The position numbers and the translations under genes are program-made. Shown one piece after another: positions 23,894-32,905 of a stretch of DNA of 35,496 nt. A model generated the notes under the pieces. The model searched no databases. It saw nothing but the letters and a program-made list of their open reading frames with translations, and was not told the origin of the DNA. This stretch comes from Bacteroidales bacterium (GTDB lineage: Bacteria; Bacteroidota; Bacteroidia; Bacteroidales; Prolixibacteraceae), in contig JAITWJ010000138.1 of NCBI GenBank assembly GCA_031285325.1, forward strand, positions 1 to 35,496. Direction: 5' to 3'. The first letter of the stretch is position 1. The number at the start of each line of letters is the position of its first letter.

Positions 23894-26800
23894 ATGAAAA
23901 TATACGAATCATCCGTCAGAAAGCCTGTATCTACTATTCTTATTTTTGTAGGAGTAATAGTTTTTGGGCTGTTTTCACTGCAAAGGCTGTCCGTCGATCT
24001 TTATCCGGATATGGATGTGCCTTATATAATGGTTTTTACGCAGTATTCAGGAGCAAGTGCCGCCGATATTGAAACAAATATAACCAGGCGGTTGGAAGAC
24101 AACCTTAATACGGTAAGCAACCTCAAAAAGTTGCAATCAACTTCAAGCGACAATTTTTCATTAGTTTCTCTGCAGTTTGAATGGGGAACTAACTTAGATG
24201 AAGCGTCTAACGATATCCGCGATGTAGTGTCGCGCGTGGAGCAGTATTTGCCCGAAGATGCTGAACGTCCTACAATCATGAAAATAGACATGAACATGAT
24301 TCCGGTAATGTTCCTCTCGGTAACTGCCAACGAAAGTTTTCCTGCATTGGGTAAACTGCTGGACGACGGAGTGGCTAATCCATTGAACCGTATTGACGGA
24401 GTAGGCTCTGTAAGTATTGGCGGAGCACTTACACGCGAAATACAAGTTAACTTAGATCCTGTGAAAATGGATGCGTACAATCTTACTATTGAGCAAATAG
24501 GACAGATAATAGGAAGCGAAAACCTCAATATGCCTGCCGGAACAATGGATATTGGTTCGGGTACATTTTCAATACGTTCAGAAGGTGAATTTCACGAAAG
24601 CGATGAAATTAAAAAATTAGTGGTAAGCCGTCTTGGCGGAAATACCGTACTTATGAGCGATGTGGCTGAAGTGAAAGACACTGTCAGAAAGGTCACGCAG
24701 GAGCAATTAATTGATGGTAAATTAGGTGCACAGATAATTATACAGAAAGAGTCTGGCGCCAACCCAGTAGATGTATCTAAGGCAGTGCGTTCAGAAATAC
24801 CAAATTTGGTAAAAGCCCTGCCGCCAGATGTAAAAATAGATATATTGATTGATACGTCAGAATTTATAGAAGACAGCATAAATAGTCTTTCCGAAACTGT
24901 GATGCTCGCATTTCTTTTTGTGATACTCGTAATTCTGTTCTTCCTCGGACGTTGGCGTGCTACGTTTATCATTGTACTTACAATACCGGTTTCGTTAGTA
25001 ACAGCTTTCATTTACCTCTTCGCCACAGACGGATCGCTTAATATTATATCATTAAGTTCAATATCAATAGCCATCGGCATGGTGGTTGACGATGCCATTG
25101 TAGTATTAGAAAATATTACCAAACACATAGAGCGTGGCAGTTCGCCGCGCGAAGCCGCCATTTATGGAACAAATGAAGTCTGGTTAGCCGTTATTGCCTC
25201 AACACTGACGGTTATTGCCGTATTCTTTCCCTTGACTATGGTTGGAGGCATGGCAGGTATTTTATTTAAACAGTTAGGATGGATTGTTTGCGTGGTAATT
25301 GGCGTATCGTTAGTTGCAGCAGTAACGCTTACTCCGATGCTCGCAGCAAAATTACTTCGTTTTCAACAAGTAGGACATACATACAAGGGGCTGGGCGTTC
25401 TGTTTAAACCAATTGACAAATTTTTAGACAGTTTAGACAATGGTTATGCTCGCATTCTTACCTGGTCGGTGCGTCATCGTGCATTTCTATTAATTTGCTC
25501 TATTGTAATATTTATTTCGAGTATTTTTGTGATGATGCAGGTACCTTCTGAATTTATGCCTAAAACAGACGATGGACAAATTTCAGCTACTATTGAGATG
25601 GAAATGGGACGCGGACTGGAATATACAAAAAAAATAACCAACGAAATAACTGAATATATTCAAAATAATTTTCCCGAAATAGAATCTGTTTCAACAAGCA
25701 CAGGTGCAGCTGATGGAAGCAATTTTTGGGGTGCTTTGGGAACATCGGGTTCACACGTAATTAGTATCACTATGCGATGTGTGGACGCCACAGACCGCGA
25801 ACGGGATATTTTTCTTATGGCTGACCTTATGCGCGAAAGGTTCAACACTATTCCCGAAATAGTTAAATCTACAGTTACTGTTGGCGACAACGGTTTTGGC
25901 TCTGGAGCTGACGTTGAGGTGAAAGTATTTGGTTACGATTTTGAAACTTCCGGAAATTTTGCCGGAGAGTTAATGACAAAGATGCAGGTAATAAATGGTG
26001 TACGCGATTTGAGACTAAGCCGCGAAGATATGAAATCAGAATATCGTGTAGTGTTCGACCGCGAAAAACTTGCCCTATACGGATTGAATAGCGCCACAGC
26101 ATCTACATTTATACGTAATCGTATAAATGGACTAATAGCGAGCCTATACCGTGAAGATGGCGACGAATTTGATATTGTGGTGCGTTACGATGAAAAATTC
26201 CGCGAATCTATAGAGGATATAGAAAACATCAAAATATACAGCTCAACAGGCCAGGCAGTTCGCGTTAAAGATGTAGGCAGCGTAGTTGAATATTTTTCGC
26301 CGCCTTCTATTGAAAGAGAAGACCGTCAGCGCGTAATTTCCGTACAGATGTCGCTTTATGGAGCGGCTTTAGGTACTGTGGTGGAAGAAATAAATACAAT
26401 ACTTGATCAAACGGAAATGCCTGAGGGGATAAACGTTGCCATAGGCGGTGCAGCCGAAGAACAGGCTGAATCGTTCGGAGATATGGGGACACTCTTAATA
26501 TTGATTATTCTGTTGGTCTTCATTGTAATGGCTACGCAATTCGAATCGTTTCTTATGCCATTCATAATTATGTTCTCTCTGCCATTCGCATTCTCAGGGG
26601 TATTTTTAGCACTGTTTATTACCAATACTACGTTAAGCCTTATAGCTCTCATTGGTTCTATTATGTTGGTAGGTATAGTAGTTAAAAATGGTATTGTTAT
26701 GGTTGACTTTACCAATCTGTTGCGCGAACGCGGACTTACAGTTAATCGTGCGGTCATTGAAGCGGGCAAGTCGCGTTTGCGTCCTGTATTGATGACTACT

Positions 26801-27004
26801 CTGACAACTATTCTTGGTATGTTTCCATTAGCGCTCGGCCTCGGCAACGGCTCTGAAATATGGCAACCTATGGGTATTGCTGTCATCGGCGGTTTAGTCT
26901 TTTCTACTATATTGACACTTGTAGTAATACCTGTTGTTTATTCGGTATTTTGTAATCGTTCACTTAAACGAAAAAAGAAAAGAATAATTCAATATGAAGA
27001 TTAG
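23894..27004 (+). CDS. RND-family efflux transporter permease (AcrB/HAE1-like)
   Basis: The 1036-residue pump has the standard duplicated layout: one TM helix, a large periplasmic loop, a block of six TM helices, and the same again. Motifs include SVRKPVSTILIFVGVIVFG at the N-terminus, LYPDMDVPYIMVFTQYSGAS, GMVVDDAIVVLENI with the two Asp of the TM4 proton relay, and IVVKNGIVMVDFTNLLRERG in the second half. The substrate class is hydrophobic or amphiphilic compounds rather than metals, judging from overall similarity to HAE1 pumps, but this is an inference. It follows the adaptor gene by six bases. Confidence 0.95.
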   Translation: MKIYESSVRKPVSTILIFVGVIVFGLFSLQRLSVDLYPDMDVPYIMVFTQYSGASAADIETNITRRLEDNLNTVSNLKKLQSTSSDNFSLVSLQFEWGTNLDEASNDIRDVVSRVEQYLPEDAERPTIMKIDMNMIPVMFLSVTANESFPALGKLLDDGVANPLNRIDGVGSVSIGGALTREIQVNLDPVKMDAYNLTIEQIGQIIGSENLNMPAGTMDIGSGTFSIRSEGEFHESDEIKKLVVSRLGGNTVLMSDVAEVKDTVRKVTQEQLIDGKLGAQIIIQKESGANPVDVSKAVRSEIPNLVKALPPDVKIDILIDTSEFIEDSINSLSETVMLAFLFVILVILFFLGRWRATFIIVLTIPVSLVTAFIYLFATDGSLNIISLSSISIAIGMVVDDAIVVLENITKHIERGSSPREAAIYGTNEVWLAVIASTLTVIAVFFPLTMVGGMAGILFKQLGWIVCVVIGVSLVAAVTLTPMLAAKLLRFQQVGHTYKGLGVLFKPIDKFLDSLDNGYARILTWSVRHRAFLLICSIVIFISSIFVMMQVPSEFMPKTDDGQISATIEMEMGRGLEYTKKITNEITEYIQNNFPEIESVSTSTGAADGSNFWGALGTSGSHVISITMRCVDATDRERDIFLMADLMRERFNTIPEIVKSTVTVGDNGFGSGADVEVKVFGYDFETSGNFAGELMTKMQVINGVRDLRLSREDMKSEYRVVFDREKLALYGLNSATASTFIRNRINGLIASLYREDGDEFDIVVRYDEKFRESIEDIENIKIYSSTGQAVRVKDVGSVVEYFSPPSIEREDRQRVISVQMSLYGAALGTVVEEINTILDQTEMPEGINVAIGGAAEEQAESFGDMGTLLILIILLVFIVMATQFESFLMPFIIMFSLPFAFSGVFLALFITNTTLSLIALIGSIMLVGIVVKNGIVMVDFTNLLRERGLTVNRAVIEAGKSRLRPVLMTTLTTILGMFPLALGLGNGSEIWQPMGIAVIGGLVFSTILTLVVIPVVYSVFCNRSLKRKKKRIIQYED

Positions 27005-27122
27005 TTAGTATATTACTTTAATGGTAATAAAGGTATGTAAACTGTAAGTTTTACTCTATTGAATTAGCAAGAAAAGAAAAATTAATACTGTATTGCAACA
27101 ATATAAACCAGCTAATTAAATT

Positions 27123-27136
27123 TGGAGAATACTCCA
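27123..27136. repeat. Short hairpin between the RND gene and the PII-like gene
   Basis: TGGAG-AATA-CTCCA forms a 5-bp stem in the 212-base gap after the pump gene. It is too short to call a terminator. The rest of the gap is AT-rich with no ORF. Confidence 0.3.
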
Positions 27137-27216
27137 TAAAACTATGAACTGTTGTTTATAGAGAGTAAATATGTAAACATTACTATATAAATAAATTTAA
27201 TAACAATAAGATTAAT

Positions 27217-27510
27217 ATGAAAGCAGTATTCATAGCCTATAACAAGGCACTCACAGAAGCGATTGACAGTGTTCTCGACCGCAATCACATTAGAGGATAC
27301 ACCAAAGTTACAGACGTGCAAGGGCGCGGCACACATAGCGGCGAACCGCACTTAGGCAGTCACACATGGCCTTCAATGAATTCGGCTATACTTACTGTCA
27401 TTGAGGAAGAAAGGGTAAAACCTCTGCTCGAAAGCCTCAAGAAATTAGATGCAAAAGCCGAACAGCAGGGGTTAAGGGCGTTTGTTTGGAATGTTGAAGA
27501 TATGATATGA
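27217..27510 (+). CDS. PII-like protein associated with RND efflux genes (PG0541 family)
   Basis: The 97-residue protein has the beta-alpha-beta-beta-alpha-beta order of the PII/CutA-like fold: MKAVFIAYNKALTEAIDSVL, then YTKVTDVQGRG, a Gly/His-rich loop (THSGEPHLGSHTWPSMN) where PII has its T-loop, the strand SAILTVIEEERVKPLLESL and a final strand RAFVWNVED. It matches the family I recall as PG0541, the small protein next to the xepCAB efflux genes of P. gingivalis. PII-like proteins are trimeric sensors of nucleotides or small anions. The loop composition suggests its own ligand, possibly metal. It follows the pump by 212 bases. Confidence 0.75.
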   Translation: MKAVFIAYNKALTEAIDSVLDRNHIRGYTKVTDVQGRGTHSGEPHLGSHTWPSMNSAILTVIEEERVKPLLESLKKLDAKAEQQGLRAFVWNVEDMI

Positions 27511-27616
27511 ATAAATTTAAACATAATGATATATGCATACAGAAAATGGCACCAAACAGGATGAATATATTGTTGCAGATTTCATCTGATCATTAAAAAA
27601 AACAAATTATATACAT

Positions 27617-28489
27617 ATGAAAAAAGTTATTATAAGTGCAGTAATCAGTATTTTGACAGTTTGCGGAGTGTATGCGCAAGATGTAAAATTTGGTTTCAGA
27701 GGCGGATTAAACCTTCCAAATATAATGGCAGGAAACAATGATACGCCTATAAGCAAAGGGTACGTGTCGCGAATGGCCACCGGAGCCGGTATTTTTACTG
27801 AGTTACAGCTTAATCAGACAATTTCGCTGCGTCTTGGCGTAGAATACAGCGAGATGGGCGGCAAAAAAGACGGAATGCAAGCCATGCCTACAAAAAGGCT
27901 TATTACCGAAATGGGCAACAGTATAGGTACAGGTATAACTAACCAGCAGCTTGCTGTATTGGAATCACTTACTACAAATATGCCGCAGTACTACTATGCA
28001 AATATAAACAACACCGTAAAATTCGACTATATAATTATACCGCTTATGGTGCAATTTGGGAAAAACATCGGCCAATCGCCATGGCGTGTGTATATCAATA
28101 CAGGCCCATTTGTATCGTTTTTTTTATCTGGCAAGCAATTGACCAAAGGAACCAGTAAATTATATTCGGATGTATCTGGAACGACTACTTTGTGGGATAA
28201 TATGTCAGCAGATATAAAAGATTTTGTTAAAACAGAATTCCCCGATATAGAACAAAAACTTGGTAATCCCGTTCCTTTCGGCACAACAAATGTTACTGAT
28301 GAATTGAAAAGCACTAATTTCGGTATAACCGGTAATTTAGGTATCCGTTATCAATATAGACGTAACTATTTTTTCATTGAAGCAGGTGGCAATTATGGCC
28401 TCGTTACAGTACAAAACGACAGTACTAACGGTAGTAACCGCATTGGCGCAGCCTCAATAATGGCAGGATACGCGTTTTCTCTGTTTTAA
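27617..28489 (+). CDS. PorT-family outer-membrane beta-barrel protein
   Basis: The 290-residue protein has a signal peptide (MKKVIISAVISILTVCGVYA) and the barrel pattern VKFGFRGGLNLPNIM, ISLRLGVEYSEMGGKK, FDYIIIPLMVQFGK, FGITGNLGIRYQYRRNYFFI and a C-terminal Phe (MAGYAFSLF). It resembles the porT-like Omp beta-barrel family. A loop of about 50 residues with no strand signal (residues 80-130) is rich in Met, Thr and Asn. It may belong with the efflux operon, 106 bases after the PII-like gene, but the link is positional only. Confidence 0.82.
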   Translation: MKKVIISAVISILTVCGVYAQDVKFGFRGGLNLPNIMAGNNDTPISKGYVSRMATGAGIFTELQLNQTISLRLGVEYSEMGGKKDGMQAMPTKRLITEMGNSIGTGITNQQLAVLESLTTNMPQYYYANINNTVKFDYIIIPLMVQFGKNIGQSPWRVYINTGPFVSFFLSGKQLTKGTSKLYSDVSGTTTLWDNMSADIKDFVKTEFPDIEQKLGNPVPFGTTNVTDELKSTNFGITGNLGIRYQYRRNYFFIEAGGNYGLVTVQNDSTNGSNRIGAASIMAGYAFSLF

Positions 28490-28499
28490 AACAGTTTCT
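28488..28499 (+). repeat. Copy of the dispersed AAAACAGTTTCT motif at a stop codon
   Basis: The 12-mer begins inside the TAA stop of the barrel gene. With the preceding bases it forms a perfect 14-bp palindrome CTGTTTTAAAACAG (28481-28494), followed by TTTCTTTTG, so it could act as a weak terminator as well. Confidence 0.5.
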
Positions 28500-28562
28500 T
28501 TTGTAAATTTATATTGAAGAATTAATCAGGTTGCCTATAGTAAAAATTTTAACTGACCATCA

Positions 28563-29636
28563 ATGATAATATTCATAATATTACTTGCTATTTTTGGAAA
28601 GAATTTTTACGTTTTCTTTCGTCTTTGGCACATTCTGCCTGCAGGTAGAATATTTCTTTCGGTGGTGGCAATCTTACTTATGTTGTGTTTTTTTGTCGGG
28701 ATGTTGGGCGGAGGCTTTTTGCCATCAGGTATTGTTGGTTTTGCCTATCGTATTGGTACGGCATGGTTTTTTATTGCTCTGTATCTACTGTTGATATTTC
28801 TTTTTCTTGATTTGCTGCGCCTTGTGTTGCCAATGCATAAAATTTTATATGGAAACTGGCTTACAATTGTCATTTTGGCATTTGTTCTGACTATTGTTTT
28901 TGTTTATGGATACTTTAATTACCGCAACAAGCAGCGGGTAGAGTTAAATTTAACCATCAATAAACCAATAAATCCGTTGAAAATTGTTGCAATTAGCGAT
29001 TTACATCTGGGTTACAACATTGGTACGGCAGAATTAAACGAATGGATAAAATTTATTAATCTTGAAAAACCCGATCTGGTTCTAATAGCAGGCGATATTA
29101 TAGACAACCATATCGAAGGAGTTGTGAAACAAAATTTTTCTTTTGAGAAAGTAAAGTCTCGTTACGGGGTGTATGCTTGTTTGGGCAATCACGAATATAT
29201 AGGTAATTCCTCAAAAATTACTCAATCGTTAAATTTTATACAAGATGCAAAAATTACCGTTTTACGCGATACGGCATTGTTGATAAACAATGAATTTTAC
29301 CTTATAGGTAGAGATGACCGTACAAATACAAAACGTAAATCGCTACCTGAATTACTACAAACACTCGATACGACAAAACCCATCATTCTACTCGACCACC
29401 AACCCTTTAATCTTGAAGAAACAGCAAAAAACGGTATCGATTTACAGTTTTCGGGACATACACACTCCGGACAACTATTGCCTGTTTCATGGATTACCAA
29501 ACTAATGTATGAAATTTCGCACGGCTATATCCGCAAAAATGACAGTCATGTTTATGTAAGTAGCGGTATTGGAATTTGGGGCGGAAAATTCCGTATAGGT
29601 ACTCGATCGGAATATACAATAATTAATCTAAAATGA
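28563..29636 (+). CDS. Membrane-anchored metallophosphoesterase (YkuE-like)
   Basis: The 357-residue protein has four hydrophobic N-terminal segments over about residues 1-118, then a calcineurin-type phosphoesterase domain. The metal-binding motifs are VAISDLHLGYN, LIAGDIIDNH, ACLGNHEYIGN, ILLDHQPF and FSGHTHSGQLLP, in the family's order and spacing. Relatives include YkuE/YaeI-type enzymes, some of which act on phospholipid-linked or lipid-A-like substrates; the substrate here is unknown. It is a stand-alone gene 73 bases after the barrel gene. Confidence 0.9.
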   Translation: MIIFIILLAIFGKNFYVFFRLWHILPAGRIFLSVVAILLMLCFFVGMLGGGFLPSGIVGFAYRIGTAWFFIALYLLLIFLFLDLLRLVLPMHKILYGNWLTIVILAFVLTIVFVYGYFNYRNKQRVELNLTINKPINPLKIVAISDLHLGYNIGTAELNEWIKFINLEKPDLVLIAGDIIDNHIEGVVKQNFSFEKVKSRYGVYACLGNHEYIGNSSKITQSLNFIQDAKITVLRDTALLINNEFYLIGRDDRTNTKRKSLPELLQTLDTTKPIILLDHQPFNLEETAKNGIDLQFSGHTHSGQLLPVSWITKLMYEISHGYIRKNDSHVYVSSGIGIWGGKFRIGTRSEYTIINLK

Positions 29637-29692
29637 TAATTATTTTATGTTCAGGAAAACTTTATCATTTTTTGTCAAAACGACTATGGTTA

Positions 29693-29702
29693 TTACATGT
29701 AA
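29693..29702. promoter_or_regulatory. 10-bp palindrome upstream of the LytS/LytTR pair
   Basis: TTACATGTAA is a perfect palindrome 40 bases upstream of the histidine-kinase ATG, a place where an operator could lie. LytTR regulators usually bind direct repeats, so autoregulation by the neighbouring regulator is not clearly supported. Confidence 0.2.
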
Positions 29703-29741
29703 CACACATATAATCAGATAAATTATTTCAAAATATTTAAT

Positions 29742-30782
29742 ATGATGAATAAAAAAACAATGACTATGAGAAATGCCCTAAAGCTATCTCTGCTATTGAG
29801 TTTATTCTGGTTTTTGATGGCTTTGTTGGGACATAGGGGTATTTTTGCTGAATGGACAGAAAACAGCATAAATTTATCGTATATAGTTGGCAATGGGATA
29901 AGGCATATTATTATAAGTACATTATCATTCTTTATTTTATTTTGTTCTCAATTTTCAATTTTCAACAAAAAATGGAAAGTAAGTAAAAAAATTCTGGTAT
30001 CAATATTGGTTTCTTTTATAATCATGTCATTTTTCATGATACTAAGTTGGATCATATTATATTTTCTTGATATGCTGTCATACAGTCCAGATAATGTGTT
30101 TATTTTCGCTGCTTTCGCCATTGCAGTTATAACAATAACTATTTTGTTGACGTGTTTTTTATACATAGTAGATGAAAGAGCAAAAACAATCGAGGAAAAT
30201 CAGAAACTATTGACTGAGAACATGCGGGCTCGTTACGAAACTTTGAAAAGCCAGATTAATCCTCATTTTTTGTTCAACTCGCTCAATACACTCAACGGAC
30301 TTATTGAGTCTAATAACTATAAAGCAAAAGATTTCTTGCAGCAGTTGTCGCTCGTATTTCGATATTCTATTCAAAAAAAAGAAAATACAACGTTTAATGA
30401 CGAACTTGTTTTTATAGATGCATTTTGTATTCTCATGAATATACGGTATGGACAAAGCCTTAGCATAAAATATAATATAGACGATAAATATCGTTCATAC
30501 TTCGTTGTTCATCTAAGCCTGCAAATGCTTGTAGAAAACGCTATAAAACACAACACTATAAGTAATCGTTATCCACTTACAATAACCATCGAAACAACAG
30601 AAAACAATACAGTAAGAGTTTGGAACAGGATACAACCCAAAAACGAGTATGAATCTGGCGAAGGTATTGGGCTTGCAAACATAAACGAACGTTACAAAAT
30701 GCTGTATAAAAAGGAAATTACCATTTCTGCTTCAAACGAAATTTTCAGTGTTGAAATACCTTTAATAAAAGACGGAAAATGA
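29742..30782 (+). CDS. Sensor histidine kinase, LytS/YehU type
   Basis: The 346-residue protein has four membrane segments within residues 10-140, a coiled-coil linker (DERAKTIEENQKLLTENMRA) and a His_kinase domain. The phosphoacceptor His lies in QINPHFLFNSLNTLNGLIES, near residue 175. The ATP-binding part has LQMLVENAIKHN (N box) and SGEGIGLANINERYKML (G box). No extracellular sensor domain is present, so the signal probably enters through the membrane helices. Its TGA overlaps the ATG of the regulator gene as ATGA, so the pair is translationally coupled. Confidence 0.92.
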   Translation: MMNKKTMTMRNALKLSLLLSLFWFLMALLGHRGIFAEWTENSINLSYIVGNGIRHIIISTLSFFILFCSQFSIFNKKWKVSKKILVSILVSFIIMSFFMILSWIILYFLDMLSYSPDNVFIFAAFAIAVITITILLTCFLYIVDERAKTIEENQKLLTENMRARYETLKSQINPHFLFNSLNTLNGLIESNNYKAKDFLQQLSLVFRYSIQKKENTTFNDELVFIDAFCILMNIRYGQSLSIKYNIDDKYRSYFVVHLSLQMLVENAIKHNTISNRYPLTITIETTENNTVRVWNRIQPKNEYESGEGIGLANINERYKMLYKKEITISASNEIFSVEIPLIKDGK

Positions 30783-31546
30783 ATACAGTTATTATTGAAG
30801 ATGAATTTATTGCGGCACAAACTCTACAAAATGCCCTGCATAAAATTAACCCATCAATTAAGATGCTCGCCGTACTGCAAAGTATAGAAGAGAGTGTAGA
30901 ATGGTTTTCATGCAACAAATCTCCCGATTTGGTTTTTATGGATATACATATTGCTGACGGTTCATGTTTTGCGATATTCGAAAAGGCAACAATTGCATGT
31001 CCAGTTATTTTTACCACCGCCTACGATGAATATGCACTAAAAGCTTTCGAAGTAAACAGTATCGACTATCTGCTCAAACCCATAGAACAGAAAAAACTCG
31101 AACGGTCGTTAAATAAATTCAAAATGCTCTCTTCGAAACAGTGGCAGTTCGACTCCGATTCGTTAGCAGAACTTGTAGCATCTATAAAAACTGACAAATC
31201 ATATAACAGTAAATCGAACCTTCTAATTCCACATAAAGATAAACTTATACCATTGTCGGTTGATAAAATAGCATTCATATATTTTGAGAATAAAATGTCG
31301 AATATATATACTTTCGACGGCGAAAAATATTACTTGGACATTTCGCTTGATGAATTTTGCCGACAACTTGATGATGAAAAATTTTTCCGCGCCAACCGCC
31401 AATATATTATTGCTCATAAGGCTATAAAAGATGTTTCGCTGTGGTTTACAAGTAAACTTTCGGTTAATCTTACAGTTGTTGTTCCTGAAAAAATTATCAT
31501 AAGTAAAGAACGTGCTCCTAAATTTAAAGAGTGGTTAACAATATAA
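30779..31546 (+). CDS. LytTR-family response regulator
   Basis: The 255-residue protein has a receiver domain with phosphoacceptor Asp55 (LVFMDIHIADG), the Thr in FTTAYDEYALKAF and the conserved Lys in DYLLKPIEQ. The C-terminal LytTR DNA-binding domain covers about residues 145-250 (LIPHKDKLIPLSVDKIAFIY, FFRANRQYIIAHKAIKDV, VPEKIIISKERAPKFKEWL). It is the cognate partner of the LytS-type kinase that overlaps it by four bases. Targets are unknown; the flanking genes are an efflux-linked region and fmt. Confidence 0.94.
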   Translation: MNTVIIEDEFIAAQTLQNALHKINPSIKMLAVLQSIEESVEWFSCNKSPDLVFMDIHIADGSCFAIFEKATIACPVIFTTAYDEYALKAFEVNSIDYLLKPIEQKKLERSLNKFKMLSSKQWQFDSDSLAELVASIKTDKSYNSKSNLLIPHKDKLIPLSVDKIAFIYFENKMSNIYTFDGEKYYLDISLDEFCRQLDDEKFFRANRQYIIAHKAIKDVSLWFTSKLSVNLTVVVPEKIIISKERAPKFKEWLTI

Positions 31547-31560
31547 GGGTAAAAAACAAG

Positions 31561-32535
31561 ATGTTAGGTAAGGATTTACGTATTGTATTTATGGGAACTC
31601 CGGATTTTGCTGTTGCAAGCCTGAAAACTCTTGTGGAAAAAGGATACAATATTGTTGGAGTAGTTACTGCTCCAGATAAACCCGCAGGACGTGGAAAACT
31701 ATTGTCCGAATCGGCAGTTAAAAAATATGCAGTTAAAAATAATTTGTTGGTTTTACAACCTGAAAAACTTAAAAATAAGGAGTTTATTGATGGACTTACA
31801 AGCTTACAGGCCGATTTGCAGATAGTTGTTGCGTTTCGCATGTTGCCCGAAATAGTTTGGGTAATGCCACGTCTGGGTACATTTAACCTTCACGGTTCAC
31901 TATTGCCGCAGTACCGCGGTGCAGCACCTTTAAACTGGGTAATTATAAACGGCGAAACCAAAACAGGTGTTACAACTTTCCTTCTCGATCACGAAATTGA
32001 TACAGGAAAAATTCTGTTTAAACAGGAAATTAAAATCGATGATAATTATACTGTTGAAAATATCCATAATAAATTAATGGAAATTGGCGCAAATTTAGTA
32101 GTCAAAACAATTGATGCCATTGCCGGAGGAAATATTAAACCTGTTCCGCAACAGGAATTAACTACCTGCCATGAACTGAAACATGCTCCAAAAATATTTA
32201 AGGAAAACTGCAAAATAGACTGGTCGAGAAGTACTGAATCAATACGTAATTTAATTCGAGGACTTTCTCCGTACCCTGCCGCCTGGACAGTAATTATAAA
32301 TAATGAAACAAGGGCAGAGATTCAGGTAAAAATATTTTTCGCCATGAAAAATAATTACACAAAAGACTTAACGCCGCCTGGAACGATTGAATCTGACGGG
32401 AAAACTTTTTTAAACATAGCTTGCGGCGACGGCTGGCTTCAAATAACCGATTTGCAGCTTGCAGGAAAAAAAAGAATGAAAACAGACGAATTTTTACGGG
32501 GATTCCAACAAATAAACAGCTGTTCGTTCAAATAA
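31561..32535 (+). CDS. fmt: Methionyl-tRNA formyltransferase
   Basis: The track starts at 31531, within the regulator gene; the ATG at 31561 (MLGKDLRIVFMGTPDFAVAS) matches the family start and leaves a 14-base gap, so I use it (324 aa). The enzyme formylates initiator Met-tRNA with 10-formyl-tetrahydrofolate. It has VFMGTPDFAV, APDKPAGRGK, the catalytic segment FNLHGSLLPQYRGAAPLNW and the Asp of LDHEIDTGKIL, followed by the C-terminal domain (RNLIRGLSPYPAAWT, then GFQQINSC). All key residues are present and length is normal (about 315 in E. coli). Confidence 0.95.
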   Translation: MLGKDLRIVFMGTPDFAVASLKTLVEKGYNIVGVVTAPDKPAGRGKLLSESAVKKYAVKNNLLVLQPEKLKNKEFIDGLTSLQADLQIVVAFRMLPEIVWVMPRLGTFNLHGSLLPQYRGAAPLNWVIINGETKTGVTTFLLDHEIDTGKILFKQEIKIDDNYTVENIHNKLMEIGANLVVKTIDAIAGGNIKPVPQQELTTCHELKHAPKIFKENCKIDWSRSTESIRNLIRGLSPYPAAWTVIINNETRAEIQVKIFFAMKNNYTKDLTPPGTIESDGKTFLNIACGDGWLQITDLQLAGKKRMKTDEFLRGFQQINSCSFK

Positions 32536-32537
32536 GA

Positions 32538-32565
32538 CAACAACACAACGGTTTGTTGCTTTTAC
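32538..32565 (+). terminator. Weak hairpin after fmt
   Basis: CAACAA and TTGTTG pair around a 9-base loop and are followed by CTTTTA, within 30 bases of the fmt stop. It may end the rightward transcript, but the stem is short and AT-rich. Confidence 0.3.
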
Positions 32566-32569
32566 ACCT

Positions 32570-32842
32570 TTAAATTCCCAAAAACATGGTAGAAATAAGA
32601 GCTAAAGCAATAGTTGCCACTGATATTAAAACAACAATTGCAATTACCTTGGCAAGTAAACCAGCGCCATCGCCTGTTGTTTCATGATATTCTACAGTTT
32701 CTTTCCCGTCTTCATCAACTTTTGTGATTTTTGTCGTTTTTGTGTTAGGTTTATTAATAAATCTAAAAAGTTTAATACCAAATCACAACCAACAAAGCAA
32801 TAAAGCCAATACCAAATATTATTTTAAATTATCACCAACCAT
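32570..32842 (-). pseudogene. Small membrane protein gene with two compensating frameshifts
   Basis: Not in the ORF track. The 3' part encodes a protein-like stretch with no in-frame ATG/GTG/TTG near its start: KLFRFINKPNTKTTKITKVD, then DEDGKETVEYHETTGDGAG and a hydrophobic C-terminus (AIVVLISVATIALALISTMF). Upstream, ATG at 32842 gives MVGDNLK and then a stop, while a neighbouring frame reads IIFGIGFIALLVVI. Adding one A in the AAAA run (near 32822) and removing one T in the TTT run (near 32782) joins all pieces into a 90-residue two-TM protein, MVGDNLK-IIFGIGFIALLVVI-GIKLFRF. The net length change is zero. It could be a decayed gene or sequencing errors in homopolymers. An alternative is an ATT start at 32776. 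Confidence 0.5.
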
Positions 32843-32905
32843 ACAACACACATTTGTTATTTTGTCATAATAACACGGTTATTATTTATACAAAATAAGT
32901 TCTAC

